From: Candidatus Thorarchaeota archaeon
GTDB lineage: Archaea; Asgardarchaeota; Thorarchaeia; Thorarchaeales; Thorarchaeaceae
Direction of reading: 5' to 3'
Assembly: GCA_013388835.1 (NCBI GenBank)
Contig: JACAEL010000018.1
Coordinates: forward strand, 1 to 64,000
Length of the DNA: 64,000 nucleotides
Numbering within the stretch: position 1 is the first letter of the stretch; every line of letters begins with the position of its first letter. Below the pieces are notes generated by a model. The model saw only the letters and a list, made by a program, of their open reading frames with translations. It made no database searches and was not told where the DNA came from. Position numbers and translations under genes: made by a program. This document shows positions 26,061 through 33,016 of this stretch, piece after piece.

Positions 26061-26479
26061 GTGATTCCGAGCTCAAGTCCCGAGTCCTCTTTCTCCAAGA
26101 AGCACTCAGGAAGCTCGGAGAGATTGCATTGGCTAAGAAGGAAGACTTCTTGGCCAAGTACACGCTTCGCGATTCTGCTCTGCGAAACTTTCAGGTTGTA
26201 ATCGAGTGTCTCACAGATATCGGCAATTACATGCTGAGGCGGGGAAAGCAGAAGACACCTGAAACCCGAGCTGAGGTGTTTCAGCTGCTCTGCCGTGCCG
26301 GGCACCTCCCTGCGGAGCTTGAGAACGACCTAGTCGAGATGGCCCGATTTCGAAACCTGCACGTACACACCTACTCCGCTGTGAATCTCTCCTATATGTG
26401 CGAAACACTTCAGCGACGCCTGACCTTCTTGAAGAAGGTTGCAGCTCTAATCACGAGGGTATGCAGCAGCCGCCCATGA
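26057..26479 (+). CDS. hepT: HepT-like HEPN ribonuclease (toxin)
   Basis: A 140-residue all-helical HEPN protein of the DUF86/HepT type. R99-N-L-H-V-H104-T-Y106 matches the Rx4HxY motif exactly; R and H form the RNase site and the tyrosine is the residue modified by MntA in studied systems. It begins with GTG overlapping the MntA stop. All key residues are present, so the pair is probably a working toxin-antitoxin or abortive-defence unit. No other defence gene is adjacent. Confidence 0.87.
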   Translation: MSDSELKSRVLFLQEALRKLGEIALAKKEDFLAKYTLRDSALRNFQVVIECLTDIGNYMLRRGKQKTPETRAEVFQLLCRAGHLPAELENDLVEMARFRNLHVHTYSAVNLSYMCETLQRRLTFLKKVAALITRVCSSRP

Positions 26480-26842
26480 GTTGGACAATCATGGACTTTA
26501 CTGAGTGGAGTTCACATACGTCCATGTCGAGATGGAGAGCTTGAGGTCGGCCTGACACATCATGAGACCTCAAGGAGTGACCCCAGTATCGTTTCTGGGA
26601 GTGACAAGACTCCTGTGTCTAACTTTGTCCAACTAAAGATAAACGGCTGCACAATCGATGACATCCTGAAGATAGCGGGAGCGGCAGTCCCGCTCTCCGT
26701 CATCGGGAGTCCTCAGCAATACTGACTGATGCTGGTGCTGCATTGGGCGCGGCAGGGGCCAGTGAAGGTACGATAGAGTGAGTCAAACGCCAAAGTTAAG
26801 TGTTGAATGGGGGCAGACCGCTCCGAGGTCACTTCATTGCGA
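26480..26842. other. Intergenic region between HEPN gene and thrS
   Basis: About 360 bases. It holds the nested inverted repeat at 26656-26705 (listed separately) and a TATA-like AAGTTAAG at 26793-26800 for thrS. I see no small gene and no tRNA. Confidence 0.45.
26656..26705. other. Nested stem-loop
   Basis: Outer arms CGATGAC (26656-26662) and GTCATCG (26699-26705) and inner arms GCGGGA (26675-26680) and TCCCGC (26688-26693) pair perfectly, with unequal internal loops. It lies upstream of the predicted thrS promoter and about 180 bases past the HEPN gene, so it may be an RNA structure, a terminator or a DNA site. There is no following T-run. Confidence 0.4.
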
Positions 26843-28741
26843 ATGCTCCAGATACACTCTGATGGTTTCTCATTCGAGGTAAAGAGGAAGGCAATCAAGA
26901 ACGCAGAGGAGACAGAGTCCAAGAACTACTCGACCGACGCTTCATGTCTCGTGAACTTCATCGCATCTGAGGCCTCGGACGAGACCGATTTGGAAAGAGC
27001 ATCGCAGCTCACAGCAGACATGATTGACTCCGCAGCACAAGAGGTCAGCGAAAAGAACATCGTTGTATACCCATGGGTGCACCTGACCGAACGACCCTCT
27101 CAGCCAAGTGTTGCCCTGAAGCTGCTGAAGAACGTCGAGAGAATACTGAAGGAGCGGGACTACACTGTATACAGAGTCCCATTCGGCTGGTACAAGGCCT
27201 TCACAATCCATTGCAAGGGACATCCTCTCGCGGAGAGGTCAAAGACACTAGACGTGACCACACTGAAAGAGAAACCGAAAGAGGGCGTCAGGGAACAGGA
27301 GGCGGCCCCGGGTGAAGACCTTACTGCGCTCAAGGCTGAAGAGAAGGCGTCGTCAAGGTTCTACATAATGGAGCCAGATGGCAAACTTACAGACCACGAC
27401 AAGTTTGACTACACTGGCTACGAGGAGCTTCGCATATACGTCAAATACGAGACCGCCAAGGATAGGACCGTGAGCGAGCCACCTCCGCACATTGAACTGA
27501 TGAAGAACCTCGAACTCGTGGACTACGAGCCCGGTTCAGACGCGGGCAACTTTCGGTGGCCTCCGAGAGGCTTCACACTGAAGAGAGCCATCGAAGAGAG
27601 AGTCACAGCTGAGATGCTTGACTACGGCGCACACATGGTCCAGACTCCACTGATCTATGACTACGCTCACCCGGCGCTCAAGTCATACATGCAGCGCTTT
27701 CCATCAAGACAGTACATTGTCAGGTCAGGAGAGCAGAACTACTTTGCGAGGTTTGCCGCGTGCTTTGGCCAGTTCCTACTCGCCTCGCAGTCGCTCATCA
27801 GCTACAAGCAGCTTCCTCTGAAGCTCTTCGAGATCGCTCCGTCATACCGGAGGGAACAGAGCGGCGAGCTGGCAGGGATGAGACGACCCCGGGCATTCAC
27901 CATGCCAGACATTCATGAGATAGTCTCGGACTTTGCCATGGCCAAGGAGTCCTCAATGAAGCAGCTGAGATTCATCAAGAAGCTGATGGATGAGCTTGAG
28001 GTGGATTACGAGGTCGCCTTCAGAGTCCTGAGGTCCTTCCTTGATGAGAACCGGGACTTCATCAACGCGGTAGTCAAGTTCATCGGCAAGCCAGTCATGC
28101 TGGAAGTGTTCGAGGAGCGGTATGCGTACTTCGTCTTCAAGGGAGAATGGAATGTTGTTGATGACCAGCAGAAGTCCGCATGCCTCGCAACCATGCAGAT
28201 TGACGTTGAGAATGGTGAACGCTTCAATATAGTCTACGTGGACGAGAGAGGCAAAGAGAAGCACCCTCTGATAATGCACACCTCGCCCTCAGGATCGGTC
28301 GAGAGAGTGCTGTATGGCGTCCTCGAACAGGCACACAAAGACAAGAAGAGAGGAAAGAAGCCCAAACTGCCTCTCTGGATGACTCCGGTCCAAGTCAGAC
28401 TGCTGCCAGTAGATGACGGTATGATCGAGTACTGCATGGGTATCGGCGAGGAATTGATGAAGGCTGGAATCAGGTACGAAGTAGACGACAGGACTCTTAC
28501 AGTGGGCAAGAAGGTGCGTGCTGCTGAGAAGCTCTGGATACCTTACATCTGTGTTGTCGGCGAGAACGAGAAGGCGAACGGGATTCTGACCGTGAGGAAG
28601 AGAGAGACGGGCGAACAGACAGAGATGAAGGTCTCGGAACTCGTGAAGGAGATATCCACAAAGACTGCGTTTGCTCCTAAGCAGCGGCTTCTGATGCCCT
28701 CGCTGATATCGAAACAGCCGATCTTCTCAAGAGAAGTGTAG
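26843..28741 (+). CDS. thrS: Threonyl-tRNA synthetase, archaeal type
   Basis: A 632-residue enzyme that charges tRNA-Thr. Residues 1-150 (MLQIHSDGFSFEVKRKA…) form the D-aminoacyl-tRNA-deacylase-like editing domain typical of archaeal ThrRS, which removes mischarged serine. The class II core follows with FARFAACFGQFLLAS (its cysteine is the expected zinc ligand), motif 2 SYRREQSGELAGMRRPRAF and TMPDIHEI, and the C-terminus is an anticodon-binding domain. Length and domain order are normal. The ATG at 26843 matches the family N-terminus; a frame extension to 26807 is unlikely. It starts a group of threonine-related genes. Confidence 0.94.
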   Translation: MLQIHSDGFSFEVKRKAIKNAEETESKNYSTDASCLVNFIASEASDETDLERASQLTADMIDSAAQEVSEKNIVVYPWVHLTERPSQPSVALKLLKNVERILKERDYTVYRVPFGWYKAFTIHCKGHPLAERSKTLDVTTLKEKPKEGVREQEAAPGEDLTALKAEEKASSRFYIMEPDGKLTDHDKFDYTGYEELRIYVKYETAKDRTVSEPPPHIELMKNLELVDYEPGSDAGNFRWPPRGFTLKRAIEERVTAEMLDYGAHMVQTPLIYDYAHPALKSYMQRFPSRQYIVRSGEQNYFARFAACFGQFLLASQSLISYKQLPLKLFEIAPSYRREQSGELAGMRRPRAFTMPDIHEIVSDFAMAKESSMKQLRFIKKLMDELEVDYEVAFRVLRSFLDENRDFINAVVKFIGKPVMLEVFEERYAYFVFKGEWNVVDDQQKSACLATMQIDVENGERFNIVYVDERGKEKHPLIMHTSPSGSVERVLYGVLEQAHKDKKRGKKPKLPLWMTPVQVRLLPVDDGMIEYCMGIGEELMKAGIRYEVDDRTLTVGKKVRAAEKLWIPYICVVGENEKANGILTVRKRETGEQTEMKVSELVKEISTKTAFAPKQRLLMPSLISKQPIFSREV

Positions 28742-28789
28742 AACCACTCCCTTGTGAGGTCCGGTTCGTCAACTCAGATACACACAGAG

Positions 28790-28807
28790 CAAGACACACG
28801 TGTCTTG
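28790..28807 (+). terminator. Hairpin after thrS
   Basis: CAAGACA-CACG-TGTCTTG forms a seven-pair stem with a four-base loop, 48 bases after the thrS stop. There is no clear T-run, so the terminator call is tentative. Confidence 0.35.
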
Positions 28808-29031
28808 TCACCCCTGGTCAAAGATCCTGTGGTCGCGCCCTGATATCAGTTGAAGAGTCGCGCGAACCCGATTGAGATGTTCCCTAGCCTTGACTCGAGG
28901 CATTCACGACATGTCTGCAGATGTGCAGCTTGTCGGCAGCTGTTCCAGATTCGGTCAGTTGTTCCACAGGTCAGTAGGAACTGTTTTTAGTTGGCCTTGG
29001 CATTGGATTGTACTACAAGGAGCGAGTACGA

Positions 29032-30174
29032 ATGAAGTGTCTTGTCTTGGGAGCAGGACAGATGGGCAGAGGTGTGGCCTATGACCTGGCCCGAAACGAC
29101 GATGTTGAAGAGATTGTGATTGCGGACATTCGGCAGGACCAAGCAGGGGCACTGGCCAAGTGGATAGGACCGAAGGCAACAGCTGAAACCGTCGATGCAC
29201 GAAGCGAAGCTCAGCTGAAGAAGCTCTTCTCGAAAGTGGATGCAGTAGCAAGCTGTGTGAGCTACACTGTCAACTTGCTGCACACGAAGCTGGCAATCGA
29301 AGCTGGTGTGCACATGACAGACTTGGGTGGGAATCTTCACATCGTCAGGAAACAGCTTGAGCTGCACGACAGGGCCAAGTCAGCAGGCGTCACAGTGATT
29401 CCTGACTGTGGTCTCGCGCCCGGCATGACCAATGTGCTTGCCCGGGCCGGGATAGACTACCTTGACAAGGTGGAGGTCGTCAAGATACGAGTGGGAGGGC
29501 TTCAGCAGGAACCAAGGCCGCCCCTGAACTACTCGCTCATATTCTCCGTGGAGGGTCTCATAAACGAATACGTCGAGCCGTGCATGGTTCTCCGCGACGG
29601 AAAGATCGTGTTTGAGGAACCCCTCGTCGGATTCGAACAGATAGTCTTTCCCCAGCCCTTCGGCACACTGGAGGCGTTCAACACCAGTGGCGGGTCCTCG
29701 ACACTCCCCATCACATATGAGGGCCGGGTCAAGAGCCTTGACTACAAGACCATCAGGTATCCGGGTCATGGTCACAAGATGTGGTGCCTGATGAAGCTCG
29801 GGTTCATGGACAGCACGGAACAGGACTTTGACGGAGTCAAGGTGGCACCAAGGAGGATTCTAGAGCGATTGCTGGAGAGGAATCTGCCTGCCACGGGCAA
29901 GGATGTGACTCTTATTCGAGTCATAGTCCAAGGATGGAAGGGGACGGAGTCAAGGAACATCGAGATGGAAGTCATTGACTACTTCGATGACACCACAGGA
30001 CTCACGTCCATGATGAGGACAACATCCTTCTCACAGGCAATCGCTACCGCAATGACTGCAGATGGTACAATAAAGGAGCGCGGAGTCCTTCCCCCGGAAC
30101 TAAGCATACCCCCGGATTCCTTCATCGAGGAGCTGCGCAGACGTGGGATAGACATCAAGAAGCGGGTGTTTTGA
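29032..30174 (+). CDS. Saccharopine/lysine dehydrogenase-family oxidoreductase
   Basis: A 380-residue NAD(P)-dependent enzyme. The N-terminal Rossmann fold begins MKCLVLGAGQMGRGVAYDLA (GxGxxG-type loop). The family blocks VSYTVNLLHTKLAIEAGVH, DLGG and PDCGLAPGMTNVLA are present. Such enzymes include saccharopine dehydrogenases and lysine 6-dehydrogenases, and I cannot tell the substrate. AAGGAG lies ten bases before the ATG, and TTTTTAG near 28984 is a TATA-like box. It lies between thrS and a threonine dehydratase, suggesting amino-acid breakdown. Confidence 0.87.
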   Translation: MKCLVLGAGQMGRGVAYDLARNDDVEEIVIADIRQDQAGALAKWIGPKATAETVDARSEAQLKKLFSKVDAVASCVSYTVNLLHTKLAIEAGVHMTDLGGNLHIVRKQLELHDRAKSAGVTVIPDCGLAPGMTNVLARAGIDYLDKVEVVKIRVGGLQQEPRPPLNYSLIFSVEGLINEYVEPCMVLRDGKIVFEEPLVGFEQIVFPQPFGTLEAFNTSGGSSTLPITYEGRVKSLDYKTIRYPGHGHKMWCLMKLGFMDSTEQDFDGVKVAPRRILERLLERNLPATGKDVTLIRVIVQGWKGTESRNIEMEVIDYFDDTTGLTSMMRTTSFSQAIATAMTADGTIKERGVLPPELSIPPDSFIEELRRRGIDIKKRVF

Positions 30175-30239
30175 CACAGGTCATGAAATGAGCCTGCACA
30201 GGGAAGCTTGATTTTGCGGCTTCATCTGCGTCATCACCT

Positions 30240-31490
30240 GTGAGTAAGCACTCCGAGACGACCAGCATGATTGACTACGAAGACATGTACAGGAGAATCC
30301 AGCACGCACGGGAAGTGCTGAAGGGCATTGCGAAGAGGACTCCAGTGGACAGGTCTGGAGCATTCAGCGAGATAACCGGTGGGGAGGTCTTCCTGAAACT
30401 GGAGAACATGCAGAGGACCGGGTCGTTCAAGGTGAGAGGCGCCACATACGCTATCTCGCAGCTGACACAGAAGCAAAAGAGCGCAGGGGTCATAGCTGCG
30501 TCGGCGGGTAACCATGCGCAGGGCGTTGCTCTTGCCGCATCCAAACTCGGCATTGCATGCACGATAGTCATGCCTGTCATCTCGCCCATCGCCAAGATAC
30601 AGGCCACGAAGTCGTACGGTGCCAATGTCATACTTCATGGGGTCTCCTTTGATGATGCCCTGGCGGAAGCGACGGAGATTGCAAAGAAGACTGGGGCGAC
30701 GTTCATCCATCCATTCAACGACCTGAACGTGATTGCTGGCCAAGGGACGATTGGACTTGAGATACTTGACGAAGTCCCGAATGTACAGGTGGTAGCAGTC
30801 CCTGTGGGCGGTGGAGGACTATCAACCGGCATCGCAATTGCCATCAAGCATGAGAGACCGGACGTGTGTGTGTTCGGCGTTGAGGCGGCAAGCGCGCCGT
30901 CCATGCTCGCTTCGCTCAGAGAAGGAAGACCTTTGATGGTCGGCGACATCGACACCATATGTGACGGGATTGCGGTGAAGAAGCCGGGTCCACTCACACT
31001 TGAGATTGCAAAAGACAGGCTCGACGGGGTCGTGACCGTCGAGGAGCTGGAGGTCTCAAGGACTCTGTTTCTTCTGTTAGAACGCAGCAAGATAGTGGTG
31101 GAGCCAGCAGGTTGTGTGGGTCTCACTGCAATGCAATTCGGAAAGGTTGATGTCAGGGGCAAGGTCGCGGTAGCCGTACTGTCGGGGGGAAACATCGACA
31201 TGAGCATGATGTCAAAGATTGTGGACAAGGAGCTTGTCCGACTAGGAAGGTGCGTGCGACTCAGAGGGTCCATACTCGACAGGGTGGGAAGTCTGAACAA
31301 GGTTCTCACGGTTGTCGCGGAGTCGGGCGTGAGTGTCATCGACATCAGACATGACAGGAGCGATCCGTTCATTCCGCCCAACAGAGCGGAGCTCCTCATG
31401 TCTGTCGAGGTCCCCGACCGGAGCGCACTTCAAAGACTACTGAACACGCTTGACGAGCATGGTATGCACTTCGAGGTGTATGAGGACTAG
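30240..31490 (+). CDS. ilvA: Threonine/serine dehydratase with ACT domain
   Basis: A 416-residue PLP enzyme converting threonine to 2-oxobutyrate and ammonia. The PLP lysine is in the motif GSFKVRGA; ASAGNHAQGVA and the glycine-rich phosphate loop PVGGGGLSTG are intact. The last 80 residues (RGSILDRVGSLNKVLTVVAE…) form one ACT domain, usually an amino-acid sensor giving feedback control. One ACT domain places it with catabolic or biosynthetic short forms. The start is GTG 30240; an in-frame ATG at 30267 would also fit the family N-terminus. Confidence 0.92.
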   Translation: MSKHSETTSMIDYEDMYRRIQHAREVLKGIAKRTPVDRSGAFSEITGGEVFLKLENMQRTGSFKVRGATYAISQLTQKQKSAGVIAASAGNHAQGVALAASKLGIACTIVMPVISPIAKIQATKSYGANVILHGVSFDDALAEATEIAKKTGATFIHPFNDLNVIAGQGTIGLEILDEVPNVQVVAVPVGGGGLSTGIAIAIKHERPDVCVFGVEAASAPSMLASLREGRPLMVGDIDTICDGIAVKKPGPLTLEIAKDRLDGVVTVEELEVSRTLFLLLERSKIVVEPAGCVGLTAMQFGKVDVRGKVAVAVLSGGNIDMSMMSKIVDKELVRLGRCVRLRGSILDRVGSLNKVLTVVAESGVSVIDIRHDRSDPFIPPNRAELLMSVEVPDRSALQRLLNTLDEHGMHFEVYED

Positions 31491-31716
31491 CGAACAGCGG
31501 TCAAGCGAGTACGCCGTTCCAATACACCTGCGCCATCTTGTCAGAAACAACATGGTGTGGTCCGAAAGAGGCGGTTCAATGACTCATCCTATTCTTCACA
31601 TCAGTCGCTCCCCAAGGCTTCCCGGACACTGTGAGCATGTGGCACCCGCTCTTCGTCCTGCTGCCAGTGTCCGTTGCTAAGCCCCGCACAAGGACTGTGG
31701 TAGCCTCGCGACTTGA

Positions 31717-32664
31717 CTACTTGATACGCTTGGACAGTCGCTCAATCATGTCCTTTGTCATCTTGGCCAGGTCGAAATCGGGTGCCCACCCCCACTCTGC
31801 ACGAGCCACTGAGTCGTCGATAGATGCAGGCCAAGACTCCGCAATCTTCTGTCGAAAGTCCGGTTCGTAAGTTATCGTGAACTCAGGTATTATCTCCTTT
31901 ATCTGTGCAGCCAACTCGGCGGGCGTGAAGGACACTGCAGTGACGTTGAAGCTGCGATGCTTCAGGCGACTGGCATCTGCCTCCAAGAGCTGGTATGTCG
32001 ACTTGATGCAGTCCGGCATGTACATCATCGGCAGTCTCGCATCGTCCTTCAGGAAGCACTTGTATCGCTTGTTCTTGATTGCCTCATAGAAGATCTCCAC
32101 TGCGTAGTCGGTGGTGCCGCCACCAGGAAGCGACTCAGAGGAGATGATCCCCGGATATCTGAGAGAGCGGAAGTCGACTCCAAAACGAATGGCATAGTAC
32201 TCTCCCAGCAGCTCGATGGCCACCTTCGTCACGCCGTACATTGTGGTTGGCCTCATGATGACGTCGTTGGGCGTGTTCTCCCTTGGCGTGCTCGGACCGA
32301 AGGCAGCAATCGAACTCGGAATGAGCACGCGTTCGAGGCCCAGCTCTCGTACGGTCTCAAGCACGTTGAACGCACCATCCATGTTCGTTCGGTATGCCAT
32401 CTGGGGGTTCTTCTCGCCAGTCGCAGACAGAACAGAAGCATTGTGAATGATCATGTCGATGTCAAGGTTCACGCATAGGGTCTGCAGCTCGTTGAGGTCA
32501 AGGACATCAAGATGATAGTAGGGTCCATCCTCAGTCAGGACCTTCGGTGGCTTCTTGCGGCCAGTCGCAACGACGTTGTCACCACCATAGCGCTTTCTAA
32601 GGGCCCCAACCAGCTCAGTGCCAATCTGGCCGTAGCTTCCAGTTATCAGAATTCGCTTCTTCAT
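31717..32664 (-). CDS. tdh: L-threonine 3-dehydrogenase, SDR (epimerase-like) type
   Basis: A 315-residue extended short-chain dehydrogenase. ITGSYGQIGTELV is the NAD-binding glycine motif, and YGVTK carries the catalytic Tyr-x3-Lys pair. LPGGGTTDYAVEIFYEAI and DDARLPMMYMPDCI are characteristic of the epimerase-like threonine dehydrogenases, which oxidise threonine to 2-amino-3-ketobutyrate. It converges on the dehydratase gene, so two routes of threonine breakdown lie side by side with ThrRS. UDP-sugar epimerase is the main alternative but fits the motifs less well. Confidence 0.87.
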   Translation of the reverse strand: MKKRILITGSYGQIGTELVGALRKRYGGDNVVATGRKKPPKVLTEDGPYYHLDVLDLNELQTLCVNLDIDMIIHNASVLSATGEKNPQMAYRTNMDGAFNVLETVRELGLERVLIPSSIAAFGPSTPRENTPNDVIMRPTTMYGVTKVAIELLGEYYAIRFGVDFRSLRYPGIISSESLPGGGTTDYAVEIFYEAIKNKRYKCFLKDDARLPMMYMPDCIKSTYQLLEADASRLKHRSFNVTAVSFTPAELAAQIKEIIPEFTITYEPDFRQKIAESWPASIDDSVARAEWGWAPDFDLAKMTKDMIERLSKRIK

Positions 32665-32742
32665 TGGACCACCTATTGTTCGGTCACGAGCTGAGAACGG
32701 ACTCAGTCTTCAGACCGGGACCGTATTGGCCCAGTCCGAAAA

Positions 32743-32750
32743 AAAAGGGT
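32743..32750 (-). terminator. Oligo-T tract downstream of ppdK
   Basis: On the minus strand TTTTTATCACCC is followed by eight T residues, the usual look of an archaeal intrinsic terminator. It would end transcripts from ppdK about 270 bases after the stop. The TTTTTATC part might instead be a promoter element for tdh. Confidence 0.4.
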
Positions 32751-32951
32751 GATAAAAAGGCTACGTGTGAGGATCAGTCCGCGACTTCATCTGTTGATAT
32801 GGTAACCGGCCCTGTTCCACAATTAGAATAATAGTCAACTGCTGCATACTCTGACATGGCAGTGAGAGTCGCCTGAGAAGTGGCGTGGCTGATAGTCAGA
32901 GCGCCTGCTTACTCTGGTCCAACTGCCCATTCTATCTCCTGAATCGGACAA

Positions 32952-32980
32952 GGCGGGCTGCCAACAACGCGCGGCCCGCC
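32952..32980 (-). terminator. GC-rich hairpin after ppdK
   Basis: GGCGGGC and GCCCGCC pair perfectly over seven bases around a 15-base loop, starting 37 bases past the ppdK stop. It may stabilise or end the mRNA; there is no T-run. Confidence 0.35.
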
Positions 32981-33016
32981 AGTTTCAATGCTGTCCGAGC
33001 AGGCAGATGCACACAT

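Larger units (their letters stand above)
32665..33016. other. Spacer between ppdK and tdh
   Basis: About 350 bases between two minus-strand genes. It holds a GC-rich hairpin at 32952-32980, an oligo-T tract at 32743-32750 (minus strand) and a second T-rich stretch beside it that may double as a TATA box for tdh. I see no gene. Confidence 0.45.

Noticed and set aside
26657-26669. C/D box small RNA (GATGA and CTGA near each other)
   Set aside because: The boxes are too close and not paired with the second C'/D' set at usual spacing.
28741-28800. Possible tRNA (GGTTCG-like arm near 28762)
   Set aside because: No acceptor stem, D arm or anticodon arm can be drawn around it.
30635-31399. 254-codon minus-strand frame within threonine dehydratase
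   Set aside because: Ser/Thr-rich antisense frame over a well-conserved enzyme gene.
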